Shown here piece by piece: positions 1 to 9,129 of a stretch of 64,000 nt of DNA. The translations under genes were made by a program, and so were the position numbers. The stretch is from Streptomyces odontomachi (GTDB taxonomy: Bacteria; Actinomycetota; Actinomycetes; Streptomycetales; Streptomycetaceae), in contig NZ_JAMJWG010000023.1 of NCBI RefSeq assembly GCF_024435355.1, positions 1 to 64,000 on the forward strand. The letters run 5' to 3'. The notes beneath the pieces were generated by a model. The model searched no databases, was not told where the DNA came from, and was given only the letters and a program-made list of their open reading frames with translations. Numbering within the stretch: position 1 is the first letter of the stretch; each line of letters starts with the position of its first letter.

Positions 1-107
1 CTGCGTTTTACGGCGAGGTCTGCGGCGGGTGGATCCACGGGCATGGCGTGCCGTCGGCTCGGGGAAATCAGGTTGCCTCGGTCCGCCGATGCGCGGACGA
101 TCGGCCT

Positions 108-656
108 ATGGATCACGTCGTACGTATCGTCCTTCCGGAGGAATGGCCCGCGCTCAGGCAGTTGCGGCTTGCCGCACTACAGGATCCGGCCGCGCCGGTC
201 GCGTTTCTGGAGTCCTACGAGGATGCGGCCGAGCAACCTGACGCCTTCTGGATGCAGCGAGCGTTCCGGGGCGCAGCGGAGGACTCAGGCGTACGACAGT
301 TCGTGGCGGAGGCACCCGATGGTGGCCTGTCAGGGTCCGTGACCGTGATCGTGGAAGAACCAGGTGCCGCGACGCCGTTCGGAGGCCAGGTCCAGCAGCG
401 TCAGGCCCAAGTGGTCGGGGTGTACGTGCGGCCTGAGTACCGCGGGGGCGGGCTCATAGAGGCGCTGTTGGAGGCCGCGTTGGAGTGGTCCTGGACGCTA
501 CGGGACGTGGCACGGGTACGGCTCTTCGTCCACGAGCGCAACGCCCGTGCGGAGGCTGCGTACCGCAAGGCCGGATTCGCCCGAACGGGGGTGACCTCGC
601 CGATGCCGGGCGGCAGTTCCGGCCAGGAGGTCGAGATGGTGGTGGAGCGGCCCTGA
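108..656 (+). CDS. GNAT-family N-acetyltransferase
   Basis: Predicted 182-aa acetyl-CoA-dependent N-acetyltransferase of unknown substrate. The acetyl-CoA motif A is visible at about residues 103-130 (VVGVYVRPEYRGGGLIEALL, with the Arg-Gly-Gly-Gly loop), and the usual C-terminal strand-helix RLFVHERNARAEAAYRKAGF follows. The ATG at 108 is preferred over an upstream in-frame ATG at 48 because the first 20 residues of the longer form are not protein-like and the GNAT fold starts at MDHVVRIV. The gene is convergent with the secretion-like locus that ends at 705 and looks independent of it. Family assignment is firm, substrate is not. Confidence 0.85.
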   Translation: MDHVVRIVLPEEWPALRQLRLAALQDPAAPVAFLESYEDAAEQPDAFWMQRAFRGAAEDSGVRQFVAEAPDGGLSGSVTVIVEEPGAATPFGGQVQQRQAQVVGVYVRPEYRGGGLIEALLEAALEWSWTLRDVARVRLFVHERNARAEAAYRKAGFARTGVTSPMPGGSSGQEVEMVVERP

Positions 657-704
657 CCAGGGCACTATCCCTCCACAGCGGTCTTGGAGCGCTCCTGAGC
701 CCTA

Positions 705-2615
705 CTAGAGCGGCAGGTTCGCGTGGGGCCAGCGAGTACGGGCCTGTTCGCGGGAGCGGAGCAGAACGAGGGTCGGCATGCCCCGGTCGGTGCCGGTGCC
801 GGTGCCGGTGCCGGTGGCGAGCAGGGCTGGCAGCTGGGGCAGGGGGGCGACCGCTGCCACGTCTTCGAGGACGAGGGTGAGTGGTGGGTCGAGCCGACCG
901 GAGGATGACCGTTCGGCCATGCGCCGGCCGTGCTCGACCACGCTTGATGCCAGTGCGGTCAGCAATGGCATGGCTCCTGGGCGGGATTTGGGGTCCTCGA
1001 CGGCCTCACCCACCAGATAGAGCGTGCCCCCTTCCGTGAGGAAGGAATCCAACGTTGCCGTGTCGGCTCTGTTGGGTGTGCATGCGTCCCGGATGTGGAC
1101 GGAGGACAGTGCGGACAGGGCGCGCGCGGTCAGTTCCTGGGCGATGTCGCGCCGCTCGGGGTGCGCGGTGAGCGCGGCCTCCAGCTCGCCGGCGGTGCCC
1201 GAGGCGGCCTTGGGATGGCTGCGTAGCGTCCGTACCGCGTCCTGGACCTGCGTCCCCTGCGCCCAGCGGTGCACATGGCGGAACTGGCGGCCGTCCACTG
1301 CTGCGGCGTGCAGGAAGCAGCGCAGCAGGGTTTCCGCGGTGTCGGCCACCGCGGTGTCGATCTTCGCGGTGGGGCGTACGGGGGCGAGCAGTGCCCTCGC
1401 CCGCTCGGCGGCGGTGTCGCGGTCCGTGCATCCGGCGCTCGGTGACCAGTGCAGCCGGGCCGGGGTGTCGCAGCGGTGGGTCGGGTCGTAGAGGAGCACG
1501 GGCCCGAGCTTGGCCCGGGCGTCCTTGGTCTGGACCCAGATGCTGGGATCGGACGTGATGACGAGGGCGGGGCCCGTCGCGTCCGCCACGGCCTGAACGG
1601 CGATCGGGCGTCGGGCGTCCGGAGTGCCGATGAAGACGGAGGGCTGGGTGCCCAGGTCGTGTGAGGGAGTTGGTGCGCCGGGGGCGTGCGGGAATGGCGT
1701 GCGTGGGGACGGCAGCGGGAAGCCGGCGAGTCCGGCGGAGGGGTCTGCTGCCGGCTGCTCCTTGGCCAGGCTCGGGCCGTCGCCCAGTGTTCTGGCTGAT
1801 GTGTCCGGAGCCGTTGGAGAAGCGTCAACCGTTGCCTGGGCGGCCGTTGCGGGCACGGGTGCCGCGTCTTGGGCGGGGGCCGGCGAGGTGTCCGGGGTTT
1901 TCGCCGGGACGTCGGCTGTGGGGGAGGCGTGTGCCGGCGCGGTCGGGTCGGTGGGCGCCGGTGTCGGTTGCTGGGCCGGGGCGTCCACGGTCTTGCTTGT
2001 CCGCCCGAGCGCTTCTGCTTCCGGGGTTGCCGCTCGGCCCGGTACCCGGCGGCCGGCGTGCGCCGTGCGCCGTTGGAGGGCTCGGTGGGCACGCCAGCGG
2101 GCCAGGGTGCCGATGGCGAAGATCACCAGGACGAACAGCACCATCAGCTGTCCGATGAACAGGCCCCACAGCAGGCCGTAGCCCGAGAGCTGGGCGCGGG
2201 GGGTCTGGGGCCAGGCGCCCGGCACGTCGTGCGGGTGGGCTATGAGGTGGTGCATGGCCAGGGGCGTGTGGGAGAACGAGACGCCGGTGGGCCAGGAGCC
2301 GTGTGCGAGGAGGCCGGCGAGTCCGGTGGAGGTCCACACCAGCATGGCCGTGCCCAGGAGGAAGGCGAGGAGGCCCACCAGGAGGCCGTCCGGGATCCCT
2401 CCAGGGCTGCCGCCGCCCCGCGTACGCGGCGCGAGCCCCGGCGCGCGGTGACCTGCTCCACGCCGGTCGGGGTCTTCCTCGCCGTAAGCACCGTCGTAGG
2501 CGCCGGAGCGGTCGTCGTAACCCTCCTGTCGCCCGCGCTGCCCGTACGCGCCGCTGTGGTCTCCGATCGGGCCCGGTCCGTCCACCGGGCCGCCGTCCCC
2601 GTTGCGCCGTGGCAT
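705..2615 (-). CDS. VirD4/TraG-like protein of a T4SS-like locus, degenerate and short
   Basis: 636-aa membrane protein. A hydrophilic, Gly/Asp/Tyr-rich N-terminus is followed by two membrane segments (about residues 78-110 and 150-175), a Pro/Ala/Thr-rich linker (about 180-300), then a domain with the look of actinobacterial VirD4/TraG coupling ATPases: GPALVITSDPSIW, GPVLLYDPT, LHWSPSAGCTDRDTA and a Walker B-like LTLVLEDVAAVAPLPQLP. Two things are odd. No Gly-Lys-Ser/Thr Walker A is present where it is expected (the stretch reads TPDARRPIAVQAVADATGP), and the protein stops just after the strand that follows Walker B, so the C-terminal part of the ATPase fold is missing. It starts 1 bp after the VirB4-like gene ends, so it is the last gene of the operon. 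Likely a coupling-protein derivative that may act structurally rather than as an ATPase. Confidence 0.7.
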   Translation of the reverse strand: MPRRNGDGGPVDGPGPIGDHSGAYGQRGRQEGYDDRSGAYDGAYGEEDPDRRGAGHRAPGLAPRTRGGGSPGGIPDGLLVGLLAFLLGTAMLVWTSTGLAGLLAHGSWPTGVSFSHTPLAMHHLIAHPHDVPGAWPQTPRAQLSGYGLLWGLFIGQLMVLFVLVIFAIGTLARWRAHRALQRRTAHAGRRVPGRAATPEAEALGRTSKTVDAPAQQPTPAPTDPTAPAHASPTADVPAKTPDTSPAPAQDAAPVPATAAQATVDASPTAPDTSARTLGDGPSLAKEQPAADPSAGLAGFPLPSPRTPFPHAPGAPTPSHDLGTQPSVFIGTPDARRPIAVQAVADATGPALVITSDPSIWVQTKDARAKLGPVLLYDPTHRCDTPARLHWSPSAGCTDRDTAAERARALLAPVRPTAKIDTAVADTAETLLRCFLHAAAVDGRQFRHVHRWAQGTQVQDAVRTLRSHPKAASGTAGELEAALTAHPERRDIAQELTARALSALSSVHIRDACTPNRADTATLDSFLTEGGTLYLVGEAVEDPKSRPGAMPLLTALASSVVEHGRRMAERSSSGRLDPPLTLVLEDVAAVAPLPQLPALLATGTGTGTGTDRGMPTLVLLRSREQARTRWPHANLPL

Positions 2616-2616
2616 G

Positions 2617-4044
2617 TCAGGCCACCGTCGATTCCGACTCGTCGGTGAGTCGCTGTTCGACGAAGGCGGCTGCGCGCTGCTCTGCCTCCCGTTCGGCGGC
2701 TCTCAGGGCGTCGTCCTCGTGGACGCTACTCGCGGACTCGGTCATGGCGCGGTCGGTGAAGACGAGGGGGCGCTCGGACTCGGTGACGAGGTGTTTGACG
2801 ACCTGGACGTTGCCGTTCACGTCCCAGACGGCGATGCCCGGGGTGAGGGTGGGGATGATCTCGACGGCCCACCGGGGCAGGCCGAGGACACGGCCTGTGG
2901 CGCGGGCCTCGTCGGCCTTCTGGGCGTAGATGGTGCGGGTGGAGGCCATCTTGAGGATGGCGGCCGCTTCTTTCGCTGCGGCGCCGTCGACGACGTCGGA
3001 CAGGTGGTGCACGACCGCGACGAACGACAGGCCGAGGCGGCGGCCGAACTTGAGGAGGCGCTGGAACAACTGGGCCACGAAGGGCGAGTTGATGATGTGC
3101 CAGGCCTCTTCGACGAGGAAGATGCGCTTCTTGCGGTCCGGGCGGATCCAGGTGTGCTCCAGCCACACGCCGACGATCGCCATCAGGATCGGCATGGCGA
3201 TCGAGTTGCGGTCGATGTGCGAGAGGTCGAAGACGATCAGCGGGGCGTCCAGGTCGATGCCGACGGTGGTGGGTCCGTCGAACATGCCGCGCAGGTCGCC
3301 GTCGACGAGCCGGTCGAGGACGAGGGCGACGTCCAGGCCCCAGGCGCGGACGTCGTCCAGGGCGACGTTCATCGCCTCGGCGGACTCCGGCTTGGGGTGG
3401 CGCAGCTGCTCGACGATGTCGGTGAGGACGGGCTGGCGGTCGGTGATCTGCGTGTTGACGTAGGCGTGGGCGACCTTGAGGGCGAAGCCGGAGCGTTCGT
3501 CCAGGCCGTGGCCCATGGCGACTTCGATGATGGTGCGCAGCAGCGCCAGCTGGCCGGTGGAGGTGATGGACGGGTCGAGGGGGTTGAGGCGGATGCCGGT
3601 GTCCAGGGCGGCCGTGGGGTCGAGCCGGATGGGGGTGATGCCCATCTCCTGGGCGACCAGGTTCCATTCGCCGACGCCGTCTTCGCCCTGGGCGTCGAGC
3701 ACGACGACCTGGCGGTCGCGGAAGCGCAGCTGGCGTAGGACGTAGGTCTTCTCCAGGGCCGACTTGCCGTTGCCCGACTCGCCGAGGACGAGCCAGTGGG
3801 GGGCGGGTAGCTGCTGGCCGTAGAGCTGGAAGGGGTCGTAGATGTAGCCCTTGCCCGAGTACACCTCGCGGCCGATGATCACGCCGGAGTCGCCCAGGCC
3901 GGGGGCGGCCGTGGGGAGGTAGACGGCCTGGGCCTGGCCGGTCGAGGTGCGCACGGGGAGCCGGGTCGTCTCCACCTTCCCGAACAGGAAGGCGGTGAAC
4001 GCATCCGTGAGCACCGAGAGTGGATCCCGCATCGCCATCACCAC
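2617..4044 (-). CDS. VirB4-type ATPase, C-terminal motor half
   Basis: 475-aa P-loop ATPase of the VirB4/TraC class. Walker A GESGNGKS lies at about residues 88-95, preceded by the family-typical GYIYDPFQLYG and PHWLVLG; Walker B is IFLVEEAWHII at about 308-318; a VVLDAQGEDG segment follows the first helix. The long N-terminal domain that VirB4 proteins normally carry is absent: the ORF begins only about 85 residues before the P-loop. The missing part is encoded by the gene at 4315-5898. The product should sit on the cytoplasmic face of the membrane and power assembly or substrate transport. It is nearly fused to the VirD4-like gene downstream (1-bp gap). Confidence 0.85.
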   Translation of the reverse strand: MVMAMRDPLSVLTDAFTAFLFGKVETTRLPVRTSTGQAQAVYLPTAAPGLGDSGVIIGREVYSGKGYIYDPFQLYGQQLPAPHWLVLGESGNGKSALEKTYVLRQLRFRDRQVVVLDAQGEDGVGEWNLVAQEMGITPIRLDPTAALDTGIRLNPLDPSITSTGQLALLRTIIEVAMGHGLDERSGFALKVAHAYVNTQITDRQPVLTDIVEQLRHPKPESAEAMNVALDDVRAWGLDVALVLDRLVDGDLRGMFDGPTTVGIDLDAPLIVFDLSHIDRNSIAMPILMAIVGVWLEHTWIRPDRKKRIFLVEEAWHIINSPFVAQLFQRLLKFGRRLGLSFVAVVHHLSDVVDGAAAKEAAAILKMASTRTIYAQKADEARATGRVLGLPRWAVEIIPTLTPGIAVWDVNGNVQVVKHLVTESERPLVFTDRAMTESASSVHEDDALRAAEREAEQRAAAFVEQRLTDESESTVA

Positions 4045-4314
4045 ATCAGCCCCTGCTCACCTCTCGTCACCTTTCTTGCCTGCCCGTCCGTCGCATCCCG
4101 TACGCCGCCCGGCGCTTGAGCGCCCGCCGTGCTCCGTGCCTTCGCTGCCATGCGCCGTCTGGTGCGCCCACCCTCCCCCACTGCCATGAGGGCGTGGGAG
4201 GTACCCCCATCCCACCACCACCCTCAACGGAGCTTCGCGCCCCTTCGAGCCCCGCTGCCCTTCGCGGGGTGCGCCGTGGGCGCTCACCACTGGAGTTGGT
4301 CCAGCGTCGGCCGG
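4045..4314. other. 270-bp gap splitting the VirB4 halves; dispersed GC-rich inverted repeat
   Basis: No credible gene. Contains a Streptomyces-style dispersed palindromic element around 4171-4210 (tcccccactgcc, gagggcgtggga, ggtaccccc). Related sequence appears at 24958-24994, near 19848-19877 and near 55322-55365. It lies between the N-terminal and C-terminal halves of a VirB4-type ATPase. Confidence 0.4.
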
Positions 4315-5898
4315 TTAACGGCGGATTCCGGTCGCAAAGGGCAGCGTATTGACGAAGGCGCGGTGGTGTTCGCGGTCGCACCACTCCAGCTTCAGATACG
4401 ACTTGCCGGCCGAGGCCCTGATCGTGCGCTTGTCTCGGGCCAGGGCTTCGGGGGAGCGGGCGGAGACGGTGATGTACCCGACCAGGTTGACGCCGGCGGC
4501 GCCGCTGGCGAGGTCTTCGCCGCGCTGGTCGAGCCGTGAGTGGGCGGCGACGTCGCGGGGGTCGACCGTGCGGTTCATCTTTGCGGCGCGGCTTGCCTCC
4601 GCCACGTCGTTGGTCTTTTCGGTGAGCATCCTTTCGATGGCGACCTCGGTGGGTTCCAGGTCCATTGTGACAGCGACGGTCCTGATCACGTCGGGAGTGT
4701 GGACAAGCAGCGGGGCGAGGAAGTTGACGCCGACCGGCGTCATCGGCCACTCCTTGACCCAGGCGGTGGCGTGGCACCAGGGCCTGCGGGTGGCCGACTC
4801 GCGGGTCTTGGCCTGGAGGTAGGTGGGCTCGACCGCGTCGAGTTCGGCGGGCCAGGCGTTGCGCTGGGACATCGCCTGGATGTGGTCGATGGGGTGGTCG
4901 GGGTCGTACATGGAGTGCACGAGCGAGGCGAGGCGGCTCTGTCCGAGTGGTTGGCGGACGCGGATGTCGGCTTCCTGGAGGCGTGAGCAGATGTCGGTGA
5001 GCTCGCGGGCCATGACGATGGCGAGGCCGGCGTCGCGGTCGACGCGGCGGGTGCCCTTGGGGCGGGCGGCGCGGGCCAGGGCCTGTGCTTCGGCGGCCAG
5101 TTCGCGGGTGTAGTGCATGCAGGCGACCAGGTAGGCGCGGTGTTGCTCGCTGCTGGTGGAGACCATCGACTGCAACTGGTCGTAGGACTGCTGGAGCCAG
5201 CGGGGTGAGCGGTCGTCGCCGCGCTGGGCGACGTCCTTGGCGTGGGCGTCGGGGTCGGCGGGCAGGGTGCGGGCGAGCATCTGGAGGCGGGTGACGAAGC
5301 CGTCGCCGTTGGCCACGTGTTTCAGCAGGGTGCCGAAGCGGTCGACGAGGGCTTCCTGGTCCTCCGAGTCGCGCAGGCCCACGCCGGGGCCTTCGATCTC
5401 GATGGCGGCGGTGACGGTGCGCCGGTCGGCGTGCAGCAGGACGGCGATCTCGTCGGGGCCGAAGGGTGCGGCGAGCCAGCTGATGCGGCCGATGCCGGGC
5501 GGCGGGCCGATCTCGACCTCGCGTCCGTCGAACCGGGTGCCGGCTTCCATGGCGCTCGAACGGTAGGCGGTGCCCTGCCGGAGCAGCCTTCGGTAACTGC
5601 GGTTGATTTCGTACCACCTGTAGAAGGTGCGGTGCCGGTAGGGCACGTAGACGGCTGCGAGGGCGAGCAGTGGGAAGCCCATGAGGAGCACGATGCGCAC
5701 CGGGAGTACGGGGACCAGCAGCCCGCACATCATGCCGAGGAACGCGCCTCCGATGATCAGGGCGATCTCGCCGGTCTCCCTGTTGCGGCCGACGATCGCG
5801 TTGGGGCGGGCGCGGCCGATGAGATAGGTGCGGCGTGGCGAGATGGCGTGGGACATGTGGGAGACATGACCCAAATGCGACGCGGAGTCGGTGCTCAA
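4315..5898 (-). CDS. SCO6880-family protein: VirB3/PrgI-like membrane part plus VirB4 N-terminal domain
   Basis: 527 aa. Residues about 40-85 form two closely spaced membrane helices (ALIIGGAFLGMMCGLLVPV and RIVLLMGFPLLALAAVYVP), as in PrgI/VirB3. The rest is soluble and, toward its end, reads like the N-terminal domain of VirB4 (WPMTPVGVNFLAPLLVHTPD, repeated Glu/Thr/Arg helices, LVGYITVSARSPEAL, AFVNTLPFATG), which in intact VirB4 proteins leads straight into the P-loop domain found here in the next gene. I infer a VirB3-VirB4N fusion. The start is probably TTG at 5898, overlapping the TGA of the upstream gene and behind a GGAGGTGAGGGG ribosome site; an in-frame ATG lies 14 codons further in. 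Confidence 0.75.
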   Translation of the reverse strand: MSTDSASHLGHVSHMSHAISPRRTYLIGRARPNAIVGRNRETGEIALIIGGAFLGMMCGLLVPVLPVRIVLLMGFPLLALAAVYVPYRHRTFYRWYEINRSYRRLLRQGTAYRSSAMEAGTRFDGREVEIGPPPGIGRISWLAAPFGPDEIAVLLHADRRTVTAAIEIEGPGVGLRDSEDQEALVDRFGTLLKHVANGDGFVTRLQMLARTLPADPDAHAKDVAQRGDDRSPRWLQQSYDQLQSMVSTSSEQHRAYLVACMHYTRELAAEAQALARAARPKGTRRVDRDAGLAIVMARELTDICSRLQEADIRVRQPLGQSRLASLVHSMYDPDHPIDHIQAMSQRNAWPAELDAVEPTYLQAKTRESATRRPWCHATAWVKEWPMTPVGVNFLAPLLVHTPDVIRTVAVTMDLEPTEVAIERMLTEKTNDVAEASRAAKMNRTVDPRDVAAHSRLDQRGEDLASGAAGVNLVGYITVSARSPEALARDKRTIRASAGKSYLKLEWCDREHHRAFVNTLPFATGIRR

Positions 5899-7208
5899 CG
5901 CCCCTCACCTCCTGCGGTGGGCTTGCTGCCGCCGCCGCGGTTGGTGGCGTGCGGGGTGTTCACGGGGTTGCTGCGGGGTGTGGCGCCGCCCGCGCCGCCT
6001 CCGCTGTCCGATGCCGGTGTGCGGCCTGCGTGCGCGGCGACGCCGCCGCTGGCCGGGTTGGCGGGCGCCGGGCCCTGGCCGCCACCTCCGCCCCCTGCCC
6101 CGGCGTCGTCCCTGCCGCGGGCGCTGTGCGTCTTGATGCCCTGGGAGACGAGGGCGGCGGGTGAGCTGATGACGGCGGCGGCGCGGTTCTCGGCGCCCTG
6201 GTGGATGCGGTTGTTGCGGGTGTTGGCGATCTCGTCGCCGAAGCCGGGCACGAAGCGGTAGATCACGGCGCTGGCGAAGATCGCGAGCAGGATGATGGAG
6301 AGTCCGGAGACGACGGCGGAGAAGGCGCCGGGGCCGTCCTTGGATGCGCTCAGTGCGCCGGCGAGGCCGAGCACGATCACGATGATGGGCTTCACCAGGA
6401 TGACGGCGATCATGATGCCGGCCCAGCGGCGTACGTGCCCCCACATGTTCTTGTCGACGAGGCCGGCGTAGACGACGGTGCCGAGGAGGGCTCCTACGTA
6501 CAGCAGGGCGGCTCTGATGACGAGTTCGAGCCAGAGGATGCCGGCGGCCAGGATCGACACCAGGGAGACGACGATCAGCATGATCGGGCCGCCGCCGATG
6601 TCGTTGCCTTTGGAGAGCGCTTCGGAGAAGGAGCCGAAGAACACGTCGGTCTGCCCGCCGGTGGCCTTGGCGAGTACGTCGGTGACGCTGTCCGTGGCCG
6701 AGACGACGGTGTACAGGACCAGGGGGGTGAACGCGGAGGCGAGCACCGTCAGCCAAAGGAAGCCGATGGCTTCGGTGAGGGCGGTGCCCAGCGGCACGCC
6801 GCGTACCGCGCGCTTGGCGACGGCCAGCAGCCACAGCAGCAGTGTCAGGATCGTCGAGGCGGCGAAGACGACGGCGTACTGGCGTAGGAACGTCTGGTTG
6901 GTGAAGTCGACGTTGGCGGTGTCCTTGACGATCTTGCTGAGTTCGTCGATCGTCCAGGAGGCGGCGTCCGCGCAGGCCTTGGCGAGCGACGAGAGCGGGT
7001 CCAGGGGGGTGTCGGTGGTGGGGGGCTTCTGGGTGCCCTTGTCGCCGCTCTCGCAGAAGTCCTTGGCGGGGCCCTTGATGAGCCGGCAGGGGTCCTCGGT
7101 GGTGTCCGGGTCGGGCTTGGCGACGGCGCGGGTCGCCAGGAGCACTGCGGCTGTCTGGACGAGGGTGCAGACGGCGGTGAGTTTCAGCGCGCGGCGGCTA
7201 ACGGGCAT
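5895..7208 (-). CDS. TrbL/VirB6-like polytopic membrane protein
   Basis: 437 aa. An N-terminal signal-like helix (ALKLTAVCTLVQTAAVLLAT) is followed by a short exported loop with two Cys, then about six hydrophobic segments (for example YAVVFAASTILTLLLWLLAV, IMLIVVSLVSILAAGILWLE, LYVGALLGTVVYAGLVD, IMIAVILVKPIIVIVLGLAG) and a long Gly/Ala/Pro-rich C-terminal tail of about 100 residues. This matches TrbL/VirB6, the channel component of T4SSs. The start ATG at 7208 has a strong GGAGGG site and overlaps the end of the TcpC-like gene by 11 bp; the 3' end overlaps the next gene, so translation is probably coupled. Confidence 0.75.
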   Translation of the reverse strand: MPVSRRALKLTAVCTLVQTAAVLLATRAVAKPDPDTTEDPCRLIKGPAKDFCESGDKGTQKPPTTDTPLDPLSSLAKACADAASWTIDELSKIVKDTANVDFTNQTFLRQYAVVFAASTILTLLLWLLAVAKRAVRGVPLGTALTEAIGFLWLTVLASAFTPLVLYTVVSATDSVTDVLAKATGGQTDVFFGSFSEALSKGNDIGGGPIMLIVVSLVSILAAGILWLELVIRAALLYVGALLGTVVYAGLVDKNMWGHVRRWAGIMIAVILVKPIIVIVLGLAGALSASKDGPGAFSAVVSGLSIILLAIFASAVIYRFVPGFGDEIANTRNNRIHQGAENRAAAVISSPAALVSQGIKTHSARGRDDAGAGGGGGGQGPAPANPASGGVAAHAGRTPASDSGGGAGGATPRSNPVNTPHATNRGGGSKPTAGGEGR

Positions 7209-8109
7209 ACGTGAACCCTCCGTACCCTTCGACCGCCTTGGCGATCTCGTCGGAACTGGACGCCCGGTCGTCGCCCGGCACCGGGGCCGGGCCGTCCTGC
7301 TGGGAGTGGGTGATGATCTTCCAGTCGCCGGAGGTCCACGTGAGCGTCATCCTGATCGTGAACCAACTGTCCGTCACGGGTGTGGTCGAGCGTTCCCCGG
7401 CGAGCCCGACGAGCCCGCTGCACCACACCGACACGGTCGCCTGGTCCTGGTGGAACGAGGTCGTCCTGGTGCCGATCGGGGTGGTGCGGGAGACGAACGT
7501 GTAGCCCTGGGGTGACGAACCGTCCTCCTTGAGGCCCACGCTCTTGTTCAGCTCCGGGGTGTACGCCTTGTCGAGGTCGGTCTTGAAGGCGTCGACGCGG
7601 GACGGGGCGACGATGGTGTCGAGGATGGTGTCCCGGGCGCTCTTGGCGAACATGTCGGCGGAGCCGAGCGCCACCGCGTAGTTCGCGGCCGCGCTCTGGG
7701 CCCCTTGCTCGTCGTGGCCGAATCCCGAGGGGATGCCGGCGGTGCTCTTGGCGCCGACCGGTTGCCGGCCGCTTGCCGCCGTGGCGGAGGTTCCTGGCTT
7801 GCCGTCGCCGCCGTCCGTGCCGGAGGCGGAACCGGAGTCGCTGCCACCGCGGTTCGCGAACGCGATCGCTGCGATGAGGACCACCATGACGCCGACGACC
7901 GTGACGAGGCTTCGTGAGCTGCGCCCGCCACCGCGGCCGGGGCGCCGGGCGCTGCCGTACGGCCCGTCGTCGTCCGGGAGCCGGGTGCGGGTCTGCCGTG
8001 TGGTGGTGTCGGGGCGCCCGCCGCCGCGGCCTGTGCGGCCGCCGGGTCCGCCGCGGCCGGGGTCGCCGTATCCGCGGTCGCCCCCGTACCCGTGGTCGTC
8101 CTGGCTCAT
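7198..8109 (-). CDS. TcpC/VirB8-like conjugation-type protein
   Basis: 303 aa from ATG 8109, chosen because MSQDDHGYGGDRG begins the conserved-looking part and a GAGG-type site precedes it; a longer frame to 8229 exists. Disordered Gly/Arg/Asp N-terminus, one membrane helix at about residues 75-95 (LVTVVGVMVVLIAAIAFA), then an extracytoplasmic domain with the NTF2-like pattern of TcpC/VirB8 (a VDAFKTDLDKAYTPEL helix, paired strands TTSFHQDQATVSVWCSGLVG, WFTIRMTLTWTSGDWKII). TcpC-type proteins are inner-channel components of Gram-positive T4SSs. Overlaps the TrbL-like gene by 11 bp. Confidence 0.75.
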   Translation of the reverse strand: MSQDDHGYGGDRGYGDPGRGGPGGRTGRGGGRPDTTTRQTRTRLPDDDGPYGSARRPGRGGGRSSRSLVTVVGVMVVLIAAIAFANRGGSDSGSASGTDGGDGKPGTSATAASGRQPVGAKSTAGIPSGFGHDEQGAQSAAANYAVALGSADMFAKSARDTILDTIVAPSRVDAFKTDLDKAYTPELNKSVGLKEDGSSPQGYTFVSRTTPIGTRTTSFHQDQATVSVWCSGLVGLAGERSTTPVTDSWFTIRMTLTWTSGDWKIITHSQQDGPAPVPGDDRASSSDEIAKAVEGYGGFTYAR

Positions 8110-8485
8110 GCCGCGTACGCTCCCTCGTCCTCGTGCCGGCCCGCGTGCGGGGCCGCTTCGTACGACGGTAGTGGCCGTGCTGGTGTCCGCGTGGGTGCGG
8201 TGGGATGACTCGACATCAGGGGGACGCAACCTAAGACGGTGGGCACGACGGATAGGTGTGACGGTGGGGATTCAGGGGCCGGGTGGTGCCGGTGAGTGAG
8301 GTCGGGTGGGGTTGCGGGAGTACGGGTGAGTCGGGGACGGCCATGGAATGTCGGTGGGAACGGGGACATCGGGACGACGACGGCATGGGGAACGTCGGGA
8401 CGAAGGCTGACGACTTGGTCGGGGCGGCCCGGTGCGAGGGCGGGCTGCGGATGCCTGGCCCGCCGGGGCGCCGGGGTCTCGGCCG
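8110..8485. other. Intergenic, no gene seen
   Basis: 376 bp between the VirB2-size gene and the TcpC-like gene. Only GC-rich, G-biased sequence; I see no gene, tRNA or convincing hairpin. It could hold an internal promoter of the operon but no hexamers stand out. Confidence 0.4.
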
Positions 8486-8803
8486 CTAGACCGCCATGCC
8501 GTACACGATCGTGAAGAGCGTGCCGAGCGAACCGATGATGAAGACTCCGGTCAGACCCGCGATGATCAGGCCCTTGCCCTGTTCCGCGCTGAAGGTGTCG
8601 CGCAGCGCCGTGGCGCCGATGCGCTGCTTGGCCGCGCCCCAGATCGCAATGGCGAGGCAGAGCAGGATGGCGACGGCCATCACGACCTCGACCATCACCC
8701 GTGCCTCGTTGCCCAGGGTCCCGAAGGGGCCCCAGTCCGGGGCGATCCCGCCGATGATGGTGGAGATGTCGCCCTTGTCGGCTGCCATAAGCATGTAACT
8801 CAC
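8486..8803 (-). CDS. Small two-helix membrane protein, VirB2/TrbC-size
   Basis: About 105 aa with two hydrophobic segments (VMVEVVMAVAILLCLAIAIWGAA and GLIIAGLTGVFIIGSLGTLFTIVYGMAV) separated by a short Arg/Lys-containing cytoplasmic loop. The size, topology and position just upstream of the TcpC- and TrbL-like genes fit a VirB2/TrbC pilin-like subunit, but no cleavable signal is obvious, so the assignment rests on context. The start could be GTG 8803, ATG 8794 or ATG 8788; a GGTGA site sits 5 nt before ATG 8794. Confidence 0.65.
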   Translation of the reverse strand: MSYMLMAADKGDISTIIGGIAPDWGPFGTLGNEARVMVEVVMAVAILLCLAIAIWGAAKQRIGATALRDTFSAEQGKGLIIAGLTGVFIIGSLGTLFTIVYGMAV

Positions 8804-9129
8804 CGCCCCTGTTCGGGTAGTACGCGTGCTCGTAGTGCTTCCGTCGGTTGCGGCGGTCGGTGGTGCCGTGACTGCCGCTGTGGGTGCTGCTGTCGGTACC
8901 TTCCTACCCCTGCGGCTGAGCAGAGGTCACTTTCATTCTCGCCGACAATGATGCCTGTCGATGCCTCCGCGGCGATGCCGCTTGGCGGGTTTCGTACGGA
9001 CCCACAAGGGGGCGGGGGGCTCCGTGGGCTGATTCATCGTCTGTCGTGACTGCTTCTCAGGCTGCTGGGAGCGGTGTTCGGTGTGCTTTGAACGAGGTCT
9101 CATGGAAGCCGCTGAACGAAGCGATGGAA

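Noticed and set aside
4067..5908. 613-aa minus frame overlapping the SCO6880-family gene
   Set aside because: Arg/Pro-rich frame shadow; the overlapping frame has clear helices and VirB4-like motifs.
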